A stretch of DNA of 64,000 bases from contig JAUIRK010000969.1 in NCBI GenBank assembly GCA_030549495.1, forward strand, positions 372,001 through 436,000, written 5' to 3'. This stretch comes from Nectonema munidae. Its lineage: Eukaryota > Nematomorpha > Nectonematoida > Nectonematidae. Below, piece after piece: positions 12,905 through 25,904 of this stretch. Position 1 is the first letter of the stretch, and every line of letters starts with the position of its first letter. Under the pieces are notes generated by a model that was given only the letters and a program-made list of their open reading frames with translations, was not told the origin of the DNA and ran no database searches. Made by a program: the position numbers and the translations under genes.

Positions 12905-13990
12905 CTAAAGATGTAAATATTCGATACAAAGTTTATGGAAATATTACTTAAAAGCTAACCTTGAATAAAATTAATCTAACTACTAGCATTTTAATAGATG
13001 TTTATTAATTAAATATAACGCGCGTTATTATAAACGACTAAAAAGGATAAAGAAATAATAATGGTATATAAAAAGAACATATATGGGAGTTAAGAATTTA
13101 AAATAAAATATGTGTGACACTTTTTATAAGGATATCTTTTACCAAAAAAAATGAAAGACTTTTTTTTATATATAATCTATTAAATTCTTTCTTAATCATT
13201 ACTAGAAAAGACATAAAACAAGAAGTATTTCGTCATCAAAAAGATAAGAAAGTAACATGTACATTTTTTTGCAATAAATTCTGTCACATTTTGACTCTTC
13301 ATGTAAAAATGATACATGGTATTTAACGATGAGAATAAAAAACCGATATTATTTTAGAAACACAAAATTATAAAACAAAAAAAAATTTAAAGATCCATAC
13401 AACACTTAATATATTCATTTAAAATTTAAATCTAGCCTCGAATATGAATACTCGTCTTATCAAGGATATTTTTTAGTCTTCTGAAAAGTGATTTAATATT
13501 TTCTAAAATGAATAACTATTTAATGTTTATGGATTCTTTCTTCCTTGCTAATTGATTAATATTTTGTAGAAACTTTTTAGGCAATTTGTAGTAAAACGAT
13601 GAAAGAACACATAAGAGGACCATCAAAAATGGTCTTTTTAAAATAGGGGTCATCTAAGGTCGAACAAGCCAATCATAATAAATTGGGGAGAATAAACTCG
13701 TAGTTTATTCGACAGGACGTCGTTAAAGAGATGGCATTGAATCACTTTGAATGTAAAGTTATCTAGATCTCTTCTTATTAAAAATATCACAACATATTTT
13801 GACCGAAATTATCAAAGACTTTTATTCGAGAGATACACAGTATGGTAATGATTGAATTTTAATATTCATTTTTATTTTTTAGTTGCTTCTATTGATTCAA
13901 AAAATGGTAGTATGAATTTTACATACTCTAAACTATTTTATTTTGTCTTAATAAGGATTCTTATATTAAAAATATTTGGAAATCTTTGGG
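12905..13990 (+). repeat. Direct segmental duplication, copy A
   Basis: Matches copy B (14,925-16,165) in two blocks. ACTAAAAAGGATA is at 13,037 here and 15,055 there (offset about 2018). ATCTCTTCTTATTAAAA is near 13,767 here and 15,927 there (offset about 2160). The copies are clearly diverged, with indels. Inside, near 13,250-13,325, a frame reads HQKDKKVTCTFF and ILTLHVKMIHGI, resembling the end of a C2H2 zinc finger; this is weak. Confidence 0.8.
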
Positions 13991-14129
13991 AGCATATATA
14001 TGTAAAACAATTCACATCACATGATCACTTGAACCATTTACATGTAAGGATAGCCCTATTTAAATGTTTATATGCGTATCATGAAGTGCACTCATATTTG
14101 CTGTTAAAACATAAGCTTTGATATGATCC

Positions 14130-14920
14130 ATATTATTTTTTATAGTTCCTGAAGTTATTATACCATTCTTATCCACGATTTACTTCCACCAATACATTTT
14201 CATTGAAATAATTTGTATAGCTAAATATATTAGATTTATCTACTTTATCTGGTTAATGGGAATTAATTATCGTGAAGATATAGCTTTGAAATCAAATTAT
14301 GTTTATCAAAATAAATTTTACTTTCATATCTTGCAGGTCACATAAAGAACAGAACAGGTAACATACTTCAAATATATAATTTACTAATATTATTAGATAT
14401 ATAATTTATAAATCTTGCTTAATCTCAAGAGATTGGACATGAGATACAACCCCTCATAATTTTTTTCATCATCTTTGCTGATTTGAAATAATAAAAATAG
14501 GAAGACAACTTGGTAAAAGCCAAAAGAGAGGCAATTTTTAGCGTGTTCTATGTTAAAGTGGTACTATAACGAAGTATTAGAGGGTTGAAAAAGAATTATA
14601 ATATATATTCTAATCTAACTATGTTAATAATAAGGGATTTTTTAGGCTTATTGTTATGGTTAGATAATGTCCTTTAAGATATGTTTAGGGTTAGGTTAGG
14701 TATATATATGCAAATTTTCGGTGGCGAATTTTGATTAATTTAAAATCAAAACTATGTTTTAAATTTTCATATCTAAAACCCTTTAAAATTTTTTATTTTT
14801 TTAAAAAAGGATTTTTTTTTTTTAAACCAAAAAAAAAAAAATAAATTTTATATTTTTTCAGTATGTCTGTCTGTAAACGCGCTATATTTTATATATTCTA
14901 GAATGTCATTTTTCAATATA
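14130..14920. other. AT-rich spacer between the duplicates
   Basis: Contains poly-T/poly-A near 14,810-14,840 and a short GGGTTAGGTTAGG near 14,689. No gene seen. Confidence 0.4.
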
Positions 14921-14924
14921 TAAA

Positions 14925-16165
14925 GTAATGATGTTAATATTCCATACTAAGTTTATAGAAATATAACTTAAAAGCTAAACTCAAATAATAAAGACTTAAC
15001 TAACAAATATTTATTAACTAAATAATTTTAAAATAAATAAAGTTATCATAAATCACTAAAAAGGATACAAATAAACATTTGGCCGATGGACATTGCTCTA
15101 ATGGGCATTTAGCCGAACGACATTTAACCGATGGACATTTGACCGAACAAATATTTTGATAAACGTACATTTGGACGAATGGAAAATTTGTTATGTAAAG
15201 AAAAGAAAACATTACTCGGTATATTTGTATTGAGTCATGCCATATCATAAAATATTTGAAAAGGTAGCTTCGAGTAGATAAGTTATTCATCACATAATTT
15301 GTTTATAGAAGTTAAGAATTATAAAAGAAAACAAAATTACACAGCAGATTTGTATAGAGCACAATCTTGCAAACTTACTGGAAATAAAGAAACGTCTGAA
15401 AAAATTTCCAGATTATGTGTACATTTCCGGTGAAATGTGCATTAGGCTAAATGTCCCTTCGGAAATGTCCGGTCACGATAAAAACAATATATTAACATTT
15501 GGATATATGTAAGCTAAAAATTTAAAAAGTTATATGCAATGAACCATCTTATATAATTGGGATGGAAGTGTATAAGTTTGTATGGATGTTGCCATTTCAA
15601 CAAAATGTTAATATTTACTTAATAAATTTTTATGTTTTTTAAGGTGGCATTTTGACTCTCTACCTACTTTATAGATGTACAAATGATACACAGTACTAAT
15701 TAATGTATTTTTATCGAAATCTTAAACTTGTAAATCGATGATATGTCAAACCTGTAAGAGTACACATAAGATGACCATCAAAATTGGTCTTTATGAAATA
15801 GTTATCACCATGTCGAACAAGCCTGTCACAATTAATTGGAAGGGAGAGGTGGAGAGAGGAATAAAACTCGTAGTTATATACAGGTCGTGTTTAAATAGAG
15901 GTGGCATTAAATTACTTTGAATTTAGAGTTATCTGGATCTCTTCTTATTAAAATTATCACAACATTTTTTTACCGAACATAAGGTATGGATTCCATAAAA
16001 TCAAAGACTTATATTCGGGAGATAAAGCAATTAACGCCGTATGGTGGTAATTGATTTTTAAAAATGATTTTTATATTTTAGTTGCTTTTCATGGTTCAAA
16101 AAAAGGCAGTATGCATTTTACATACTCTCAACTTTCTTAATTTGTCGACGTAATAATGATTTTAA
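14925..16165 (+). repeat. Direct segmental duplication, copy B
   Basis: Second copy of the segment at 12,905-13,990, same orientation. It holds extra sequence between its two matching blocks, including the GCCGAA-rich element at 15,076-15,478. The region equivalent to the weak zinc finger of copy A keeps ILTLY but not the cysteines. Confidence 0.8.
15076..15478. mobile_element. MITE-like element with iterated GACATTTGGCCGA ends
   Basis: The left edge (15,076-15,180) iterates about five variants of GGACATTTGACCGAA. The right edge (15,420-15,478) carries the same motif inverted (GGCTAAATGTCCCTTCGGAA, AATGTCCGG). Inverted arrays of one motif at the two ends suggest a foldback-type or MITE element. 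Its exact ends and target duplication are not defined. Confidence 0.5.
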
Positions 16166-16169
16166 AAAC

Positions 16170-17400
16170 GTGAATTAACTGAATTCGTATAAAAGAGTTT
16201 ATTTGAGTCGTTCCAGAGGGGTAAACTTAATGAAAATATCGTCTATTTACAAAAACAATGTTTTATGTGTGACAAACTCATATTTCAGAGGAGTTGTATC
16301 TATAAGAGGGGTTATTTTCTTTTTAAATTTGCTTGCTTCAATAGTAATATTATATAGACAACGTTAAATTTGACTAGTTGTATTTGATAATTTCTTGATT
16401 TTACTTTCTATTCAAACATTTCTTTGAATACTTTCTTTGTAATGAATTTAATTAGATTTTTATACTCTAGCTCAGAGTTTCTCAAACTTTTTGTTTAATG
16501 CCAAACTGAGAATTAACAAATATGCTCAAAATCTTTCACTATTTTTTTCAGACTTTATTTCAATTTTTCATTTCATTTAAGTCCAAAAACTCTTTTTAGA
16601 AATTCTCTTCAGAAAAAGGATTTATCAATCATCTTTTTATTTTCAGTTAAAAAAGATCTTTATTCTGAAAAATATGTGATTTCAGCTTTGATTTATTATT
16701 AGAAAACCTTTTACTTCAATTAAAATTTTTACTACATTAAATTGTTATATATAAAGTAAGTTTATGAAATATATTTCAATATTTGTTAATACAATGAAGA
16801 ATTATTCCTTAAAAAAAGACCTACCCAAATTTTATTTTCACCAATAAATGGACTATTCGCACATGGTTCAGAAATTCTGCAGTCTAACTCTATTTCTAGG
16901 GTTGAACTAAAATGGGGATGCCCTATTGATTATAAAATAGTTTTGATGAATGAATATTGGATATCATAGTTGTAAGAAATATTAAGTCAAACAAAAAAAT
17001 TGAAATTCACTAAATAACGCTTCTATCACTTAAATTCGATGCACGATTGTTGAAGTGAAGAAGAAATACAGCATGTCAAAAAATATTGATGAAAAAAGGT
17101 TTAGGGAAAAAGGACCAACCATAAAGTTTATTTTTTTTCTTTTCTACCTCTTTTTTTCACAAATTTTTAATAACATTGCCACACCCTGCAACTCGTAGGC
17201 ATTTTATCTGCTCGCATTTTTCCAGTCAAACTTATGACAGTGGACTGCTAACCTAAATAATTATAAGATGAAAACCCAAAAAGCTAAATATTTTCAAGTA
17301 AAAAAATATGGTTTTTATAACAAAATAAAACTCAAAAATTTATTAAATTCTTATATAAAATTTAATTGGTTAATTAGTCAAGCATCTTAATAAAACTATA
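16170..17400. other. AT-rich stretch, nothing firm
   Basis: Near 16,473 lies CAGAGTTTCTCAAACTTTTTG, which resembles a hAT-type MITE start, but no partner end was found. No gene recognised. Confidence 0.35.
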
Positions 17401-17555
17401 ATTGCATCTTTTTAGTGCAAAACAAGTTTAGTCCAAGAGACTTAAATTGGGCACATGGGATTCTATTCGATAAATATATACCAACTTCTAAATTGTCTTT
17501 TTTATTTCCTAATTTTTCTTTTTTCAATTTTATTTTGTATTTTAGAAAAAGCGTT

Positions 17556-17680
17556 GATAATATTTTAAAAAGAGAAATTAGAATTGAAAAAGGACAATTT
17601 AGAACTAAAAAAAGATCATTTCGAAGTAAAAATGGTATATAAAAACAGAAAAAAGATAGAACAAAATTGTTTGATAAATT
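17556..17680 (+). repeat. Second coiled-coil-coding heptad array
   Basis: One frame of the + strand reads EKLELKKDNLELKKDHFEVK, heptads coded by about 21-bp units, like the array at 1331-1450. It is preceded by a plausible splice acceptor (TTTTGTATTTTAG at about 17,532-17,544). Upstream, 17,415-17,470 gives KFSPRDLNWAHGILF behind another TTTTTAG. These may be exons of a dead or lightly transcribed gene copy; I cannot name it. Confidence 0.4.
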
Positions 17681-17699
17681 TGTATTAATTATTAATATT

Positions 17700-20220
17700 G
17701 AATAATTTTTTCTCGCTCTGAATCATGACACAAAATCATGAAATAGAGAGATTGTGTGCCGCAAATACTCGTGCACATATAATTGATATAATATTATCAA
17801 TGTTCTTTGATGACATTTTTGGCTTGCAAAGTGTAAAATAATAATATCTGTTCATGTATTTTACTTTATACTCTCTTTTTGTCATTTTATCACGAGGATA
17901 TCCTTAATTCGGTCTTTTGGCTATTGGACGTCCCCGCAAATGTCACCCTCTGCTTATATCAAACTACAAACTTCATTATCATTTTATATCTTTTTATACA
18001 TTTTCATATGTCAAATTTGATTTATTAACTCATTTGCAAAATAAATTTTCTTCTTCTTCTTCTTCTTCTTATGAGTGAAAGGGATACATAAATCTAGCAT
18101 TTCACTTTAATTTTGTCCTATTTCATCCCTACAATTTAAATGCTACTTTTTTAACACTATATTCGCCTTTTTTGATTTAAAACTTGACCAATTCCATTAT
18201 ACATTAACCCATTTTAGTTAGAAAATTTTGATTCATCTCTTTTGAATTGCATTTTAAATTTAAGTATTATTTTATTATTGGAAAAATAGCGAAAATGGGG
18301 TAGTAAAAAAGGGGGCTACGCTGTCAACTCAAAGCGCTCACACCAACTTACTGTTGTGTATCATTGATTTCTATGATTAAAATAAACGTAGAATAATTTT
18401 TTTTGAATACATCAAAAAGTAGTAAAGATTAGCGCTTTTCAACATTAATTGTAAGCGCTATCAAATCGAAAGAGAAACATCTTACAGTATAGTTAAAAAG
18501 TTAATATGAAGAATTATTGTTATTCAGGTAAAAAATAACGATATTTTAGAAAATAATGCGTGAAAACAAATAGCTAAAAATACACTGTGAAAATCGAACT
18601 TTTTTTAATGAAAAAGTTTAAAAATATTTTTCCTTCGTGATTATATAGTTATATGCGTATAATAGTGATATTTATACACATATCACATTAGCTGTTTTTG
18701 CAAGAAACATTTTTTTATATAAAATTTCAGACATTTTAAATCTATTTAGAAAATTTATAAATGAACATATAATATAATTTGATATTTTATTTTTTTTATT
18801 TTAGGAAAGACCCTTCAGCAAGATAAAAAGAATTCTCGTTTGGGTTACATGAAGAATAATGAAAATTTTAACACTAACTCTTTTAGATTCAAAGGCTGAT
18901 AGAATTGTTCAATTATATATTAATTTTCTTATCTAGTTATGTAGAACTGGCAAAATAAAACTTTGTAATCTTAGAAAAATAATATTGATACAGCAATTCT
19001 TTTAATTTTAATATTGTTCTTCTTTATAAATAATTTCAAAATTTATATCGAATTGATTCTGTAAATTTAAGTTTTCTTTGCCATATTCAAACTCTTTTTT
19101 GCATATAAAAGTTTACTTAATATTTTCAGCCATATTAAAAATAAAAATCTAAAGCTTTAATTAATTAAGATTAATAATGTGCAGATTTCCAGTTATAAAT
19201 GGGTTCTAATAGAGCAAAGGTTATTACTAAAGTGGTGTTAAATTAGTGAAATTTAATAAAATGTAGTAATCATAAAACCTTATCGATTGGAATAAGCCAT
19301 GACTCAAGTATGAGACTTCAACTTGACAATTTTATTTATGGCCTAATGTTCTATAATAAAGTTACAAGTTCAAAATTTTACCGAACTTCGATAATTATTG
19401 TTTAGTTTATTTTTTGTACGTAATTTCGAATAGTATTTTACAAAAATCCTTACTTGCCTTAATTTCAAAAATAAACTTACTTTACGCCATGTTGGAAAAA
19501 TTTTAAAGCGCAAAAAACATCAAAAGATGACATAATTGAGATTATAAGAGTTAATAGTTAAAGATAAGAGCATTCATTTGAGGCAAAAGTATTTTCAAAT
19601 TAACATAAATGTACATTTATTTCAATGCTGCCGAAATTTTATCGCTTTTCTTTGGATCAAAAATGACCATAAATTTAATGTTCTTTGCCATCTCTGTGAA
19701 GACAAAAAATAAAGAAAAAAAAGTATAAATTTAAATTATTATTTAACAGATAAATAAGATACAATATAAAATCTTTCTTTTTGAGAAAATGTTCAAAGTT
19801 GAATTAAATATAATTGAAATGGGGTGATGGTTAATTTATAATTGATTTTGAGGCATTAATCAAAGATGTATGAAACAAAAATAAAATGTTAAATAATAAA
19901 AAATTAGAAACAATTTTGTAAATTAATATAGAACCTTTGGACAAATTTTAATTATTATAAATGAGTTTTCCCTAAAAAGATCATTATTATAATACAAAAA
20001 TTTACAAAGATTTGAGATGGATTTTAGTCTCAAATCCAAAAATTTTCTCCCCTGTATTTTATTAACTTCTTCAAAGATTTCAATTTATTTGTTTAAAAAT
20101 TAAATTAATATATTAATGTATATTAATTATTTTTAATAAACACACTAGATTCTCGATGTGCGAATACTTTTAAAGTTTTAAAAGTGATATCACAAAGTTT
20201 CAAAGTGCAAAATAACATTC
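17700..20220. other. AT-rich stretch, nothing recognised
   Basis: Includes (CTT)n at about 18,050-18,070 and short repeats of AGCGCT near 18,330-18,470. No gene supported. Confidence 0.4.
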
Positions 20221-20224
20221 TTTA

Positions 20225-20960
20225 GAAATGAATAATAATAAAACGGTAAATGTTATATATTTAGACATTCAGAAAGCTTTGGACACTGTGCCCCATGAAA
20301 GACTGATATTAAAACTAAAATCTTTTGGTATAAATAACCATCTCATAGAATGGTTGAGAGATTATATTTTTAACAGAAAATTTGTTGTCAAAATGAATGA
20401 AATCGGTTCAATAACCTCAGAAATTATAAGTAGAATCCCGCAAGGTTCAGTATTAGGACCGATATTCTTTTCTATATTCATGAATGATATAAGTGATAAT
20501 TTGAAATCAAATGTAAAAATATATGTTAATGATATTAAATTATTCAAGGATTGAAGTGGTGAAGGGAAAAAAAATTTACAAGAAGATTTATATAAAATAT
20601 ATAAATGGAGTAGAGAATGGGATTTGCAACTCAATAGAAACAAGTGCTGTCACCTTCAAGTTGGAAAAACAGATGATACTAATTTTTATATAGGTGGAAC
20701 TATAAACCTAATCAAGTTGAAAAACACAAAGATTTAGGATTATTTGTTGATTCAAAATTTTGTTCCAGATCACATTCCCTGGAATTTAAACCTAATTCCT
20801 ACCAAAGTAAATATAGACAACACTATTTAACACAAAAAGCATAAAATCACTGTAATGGTTTGCCAAATGAAGTTGTTGATTCTTTGAATATAAATATCTT
20901 TGAAAGAGAGCTAGCTTGATGATTTTTGGAAAGATAAAAGATATATCATTATTTGATTGA
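20225..20960 (+). pseudogene. CR1-like LINE fragment (reverse transcriptase and 3' end)
   Basis: Partial non-LTR retrotransposon. The frame at 20,228-20,554 reads VIYLDIQKALDTVPHERLIL, then SRIPQGSVLGPIFFSIFMND, then YVNDIKLF. These are the RT palm blocks; the catalytic F/Y-x-D-D appears as YVND, so the first Asp is lost. Downstream, LQEDLYKIYKWSREWDLQLN and NRNKCCHLQVG (about 20,575-20,660) follow in another frame. At about 20,850-20,920 comes NGLPNEVVDSLNINIFEREL, the C-terminal tail typical of CR1/Jockey-group LINEs. The endonuclease and the first RT blocks are absent (5' truncation) and part of the thumb region is deleted. It is dead. Confidence 0.8.
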
Positions 20961-20964
20961 TTTG

Positions 20965-21665
20965 TATTTTATTTGTATTATATTTGATGCAATTCACATA
21001 AGGGTTTAGCCTTTATACATAGCAATACTCTTATGCTGTCATGTGTTAAAAACTAAAATTTTAGCGTCTTCCAAGCTCAATGTTTTTGCCAAATTTGTTC
21101 AAAATATTTTGTTAATTTATGAGCATAGGTAAATATTGTTGAGATTTAAAATCTAAATGCAAAATACGTGATTTAATTTAATTTAAATATTTTGAAGTCT
21201 TCTATAAACATTTAGTCTTAAAATTGGTAAATATTAATATGACACTGTAGTCATATGCATGCAAACAGAGATACATGCACATGACGGTGTATATTCCTGT
21301 ATTCCGAAAAGTATAGGGATACATAAGCCTACGGATCAGTTAAAAGTTACATTTTTCTTTTCATCCTAAGTCCTTACTTCAATTATATTATTTCTATGAA
21401 AAATCTATTTATTGAATTCATTTTTAAATGCAAAAATGTTTCAGCCTCGAATCACACATTATTTCTACCTAAATCAGTTTATTCATTAGTCTGATTAACT
21501 TTAAGCTTTATGGATGTTTATGAGTAATATTCAAAAAACGTCTCATATTTATATGAAAATAATGTTCGAATACATTGGAGCAATTTGTTGTGTTTAGCTC
21601 TGAAGCTTCAAGAAAGGAAGATGTTTATATATACATATGATAATAAAAAAACGTTGAAATTTTGT
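20965..21665. other. AT-rich stretch, nothing recognised
   Basis: May include the 3' untranslated tail of the LINE fragment. No gene seen. Confidence 0.4.
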
Positions 21666-21681
21666 ATGAATAAATTTTAAT

Positions 21682-22800
21682 TTAAATGAATTTTCTTTTA
21701 TAAGATTTTCTAGAAAATTTAGCATTTATATCGTCTCTTTGAATACTCCAACAATAATCAGCCTTCATATTTTCATTCCATCGACCTTGATACCTTTCTT
21801 CTATGACTTTCAAACTTTGGTGGAAGCGCTCTCCGTGCTCGTAGCTCCAAGATTTTAACGAAATTTCTCAAGGTGGCTATTAAGAAAATGTAGCTTCACA
21901 CTCATATTACGGCCAAGATCACGATAGCTTTCCATTAAAGTTTCCACTAAAGTCACATAATTTTCATCTTTTCTATTTCCTAAAAAACCATCAACAAGAG
22001 CTACAAATGCCTTTCATGCTTTCTTTTCATTCACATTCAACTTTTCTTATGTGCGTTCCATCAAAAACACCAGCTTTTATTTTTTCATAACTTAAATAGG
22101 GTAATGCTTTCAATATAAAGGGAAAGCAACCCTCTTTTTTATCTAAAGCTTTTACAAATTCTTTTATAAGCCCAAGTTTTATAGGAAGAGGAAGGAAAAT
22201 AATTTTCTCTTTTTTAACAAGCGGTTCTTATTTTATTTTCTTTTCCAATTGTAATCTCTTCTCTTCTAGGCAAATGTTTTTGAGTATAATGATTTTCTTT
22301 GGCACGACTATTCCATAAGCATTAAAAGTACGGGTTCTTTGTATAACCACTTTGTTGGCCTAATAAAAAATTTACCATTTTGAGGTCTACACATATTGAC
22401 CATTGTTGTTCTTCATATTTCAACAGTTCTAGAAAAATTTTAGGAACAGGAACTTTATCTGAATGTTTGATAGGATGAATTGCTGAAGGTAAGTTCGGAT
22501 AAATAATGCCTTTTTTGTTTTTCTTATTGAAACCCAAAGTTTTTGTGAGACAAAAGTAACAATCTTCAATATGGTCTTTTTGTTCACGCGAAACCATTGG
22601 AATTCCAAAAGACAAACTTTTTCTTGTGCCTTTTGTCCATTGACGGAGATTTTCCACACAAGGTTTGCAAACAGTACCCGGAGCCCACGAAAATTCTTGA
22701 TCTCCTAATTTGATTTTAAAGTAGGCAAAATAGGCTTTTTTAATAAATTCATTGCCATTCTTTGAGATGGATTGTAAAACTTCCACATATATAACTAAAT
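21682..22800 (-). pseudogene. Family Y repeat, copy A (unclassified TE-like protein)
   Basis: I recognise the protein as one that recurs in many invertebrate genome annotations as an uncharacterised repeat, but I cannot assign it to a named transposon superfamily. The minus strand from 22,786 reads AYFAYFKIKLGDQEFSWAPG, then CKPCVENLRQWTKGTRKSLS, then DHIEDCYFC and YPNLPSAIHPIKHSD. Further on, LPLPIKLGLIKEFVKA (about 22,145-22,195), MSVKLHFLNSHLEKF (about 21,880) and EHGERFHQSL near 21,835 lead to a C-terminus at TAA 21,682. C-x2-C ... H-x3-C-x2-C looks like a zinc site. Several breaks separate the segments. Confidence 0.7.
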
Positions 22801-22829
22801 GAGTCAGGGGAATTCAAACACTTTCTTCT

Positions 22830-24490
22830 TAAGGCCATATTATTAAAAATAGGTAATAAATGTATATATTTATAATTATTTTTATTTTAGTTGACAAAAT
22901 ATACTGAATTTTGCTTTTAGAGAAAAAACTTGACGTGATATCAAAAAATGAATTCGATTTTTATAATCAGCATGTAAAAATTGTATAAAATCAAGTCTAA
23001 CAAAATCAGCAAAAAATTTTTTTTTTAATTGTGTCCTGTGAATCGATTAGATTTAAATGATCTGCTTTTTCTTCTCTTCCAAACTCCAGAAAAAGATTCA
23101 ACTTTGTATTACTGATTAATATACAGTGAACTTTTAATTCATTCAGTTTCTGTAGAGATTGCACTATTTTTAACCTTCTTCAAACTTAGTGACTTTTCCT
23201 AAAATCGCTAGCTGCATCTTTTGTTACTATTTCCCTGGTAGTTGAATAAACCTCTCATACCCATTAAAATCAAATGTACATTTTTTTCAACAAAATTTTT
23301 ATATTATAATGCATTTAACTTATGAGTTAGTGTTTACATTACAAAAGTTATTACATATATTTTTGCAATTTGCACGATTTTAAATAATATATTTGTCAAA
23401 TAATCAAAATAAAATTCTGTAATCATCGATAAATATTCTTTAAAAGTCAAAAATATTTATTCCTTTTAAATATATTGTTGGCTCCCGAATTTGTCATAGA
23501 TCAAATTTGTTAGTTTCGCATGAAAATTTTCCTCAAAAATATTTATTAGCATTTTAAGTAAAATATATTTTAACTAAATTGACCATGCTTATACCATTTT
23601 TGGCTAAGTTTTGATCACTGTGAAAATTGTGTGAAATTGCAAATAAAATTAGAGATGTACCATATGCCTGAAAATTATTTCATATAGATTTCATATTTTA
23701 AATAAAATATTTTTTTTATTTATTTTTTTATGACTATTCTCAAATCATTTCAGATATTTGTTTACGCAATTAGGGTGCAAGAATGTGTGGAATAATTATG
23801 AATGAATTTGACATTTTGGAAAAAACAAATTCTGAAAAATGTCAATTTTCTCAAAAAACTTAAATCAAAAAATACGTTTTTGAATGAAAATCACAATTAA
23901 ATTTTGATTGAAGATAAAATTCTCACTAAAAATTTTCTTTATATTTAAAATAATTTTTAAGACAATATAGTACTGTTTTTCATTTCTGTACGACTTTTTC
24001 ACCATTACAATGTAAAAATGGGTGAAAGTGACACTCGAATTGGTAAAAATCAGTTTTTTCCAAAAAATCATTTGTTAAATCTTTCTCATAATAGTAATTT
24101 ATTTGTAATTTTTTTACAAATATTTGAGTATGAGAGAATTAAAGGAACTAAAGTATCTCGTTTAATAAAATGCAAAATAAACCTGGCTTTTATATTGTCA
24201 ATGTTGTAGTCCTTTGGGGGTTATGTAGTTTTAAGTAACAAATGTGTAACTTGTTTACACGGAAGATATACTGTTTTCCAATGAACTAGGTCTAGGAAAT
24301 GACGTAAAGATCTAGTTTTGAGGTTTTCAAATAACATCCTGTTGGTGAAAAAGAAACTCCTCTCTTGTCAATCAAAAATCTTAAAATTTTTATCTTATTA
24401 GTAAATATTTCAATCATGAGTTCACTATAAAGTGGTATAGCTATTCTCAAAATTTTTTTTATAAATGTGAATCCAATTGACCTGATACTA
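22830..24490. other. AT-rich stretch, nothing recognised
   Basis: Two overlapping small frames at 23,865-24,209 look like chance. No repeat termini seen. Confidence 0.4.
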
Positions 24491-24497
24491 CAAAATA

Positions 24498-25510
24498 TGG
24501 TATGTTTTTTCGGACTATAAGACGCACTTTATTTTTTGCAAGGAAATTTAGAAGAAAAAATAAAATACCACATATGAAATTTTAATGATGAAATTTAACA
24601 AAAATAGAAAAATACAAATACATAATTCATTTCCATTAAAACCTTGGAAATAATCACTTGTGTCAGAGACACCAGAATAAAAATAAATTTGATCAAATGA
24701 AATATCACTTTTATTTATTTCATCTTTAAAAAATGTGTCATCTTCCGTACAATCTATTGAATTACTCATTCCACATTTCTTAAATAATTTTGCTATGATG
24801 TCAATTCTAACTTTGTCCCATGAATTCTTCATCCATTCGCACACCGTAGAAAGGCATGGCCTCTTTCTTCTTTCTGAAGGAGTTACATCGAAATTTTCAA
24901 ATTGAATCTATTCATTCCAATAGTCGCGCATAAAATTCTTCAAGGGTTTATTGATAGAAGCATCAAGCGGTTGCAATTGTCTCGCCAGTTCTCCTGTAAT
25001 AAATGCTAATTGGGTCTTTATTCACAAAACTTGCTTCCTAATTGAATCTGTTTTATGCGCTTTGAAGCTATCCCAAACCAGAAATGATAAGTTTTTCAAC
25101 AATCCACAAGGACGTTTGTCTCAAATTTTATGATGTCACAGTTTCATTCCGCCTTCATCCATCCATACTTTCTCGTGCACATGAACGAACACTCCTTTGG
25201 ACAATTTTTTCTTGGGCTAAGTCTTCCTTTTAAATATTGCATTGGTCGCCATTTAGTTCTATCTGCGCAACAAGCTAGGATTCCTTGCCTTGTTTTTATA
25301 AGAAGTACTGTTTTCGTGCCTTTTACATCGGCAGCCTTATTGCTTGGAACATCAAATGTTAATTGAACTTCGTCCATTTTTCCCATTTGTGAAAGTTCAA
25401 AATTAGTTTCTTTTCTTAAATTGATGACGTATTTATGGAATTCAAAGTTTTTCAATTCAAATTCTTTTGGGATACCTTGAGCACTTTTAGTTCTAGTCCT
25501 CATTACGAGA
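24498..25510 (-). pseudogene. pogo-like (POGK-type) transposase relic
   Basis: Decayed DNA transposon. From 25,503 the minus strand reads FEFHKYVINLRKETNFELSQ, then MGKMDEVQLTFDVPSNKAAD, ACCADRTKWRPM and FMCTRKYGWM. These match the first catalytic Asp block (GNMDExPLxFDxPxN) and following strands of POGK-like pogo transposases. The C-terminal part reads MCEWMKNSWDKVRIDIIAKL and CGMSNSIDCTEDDTFF (24,844 downward), the family's WVxxSWxxVxxxxIxxxFKxCGISNxxDGxEDD segment. In between, frames are broken. Left-end DNA holds GGACTATAAGACGCAC at about 24,511, a known pogo-type terminal motif. The DNA-binding N-terminus and the right TIR are missing. Confidence 0.8.
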
Positions 25511-25514
25511 CCAT

Positions 25515-25895
25515 TATATTTCCTAATTCTGTAACACTATTATGGATGGCCTGAAAAATCATCATATTTCTTTTTTTAGGACTTTTTTTTGCCTTAAAAA
25601 TAACACTAAAAAACAAAAAATTTGAGGCAAGCATGAAAAAATAACTAAATCAAGTACGCTGATTTAATTTCTGGTATTTCTTTTGGCTGATCTCATTAGG
25701 TTCCAGAGATATAACCCCAAACTTGCATGAAAGGTTTACATATATTTTTTGCTATAAGTTTGCTGGAGTATTTTTAATTAGTAAGCCTTATGAACTAAGT
25801 AAAGTGAGAAAATATTTTTTTTATTTTAAATTTTGTATTTTTTATGATTTCAACTATTTTTTATTTGAAAATGTATATAATGAATGGTATTTTGA
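25515..25895. other. Spacer, nothing recognised
   Basis: AT-rich, between the pogo relic and family Y copy B. No terminal repeat recognised for either element. Confidence 0.4.
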
Positions 25896-25904
25896 CATGA
25901 TTTG

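Noticed and set aside
16473-16495. CAGAGTTTCTCAAACTTTTTG as a hAT MITE start
   Set aside because: The motif is suggestive, but I found no inverted partner or 8-bp duplication within 1 kb.
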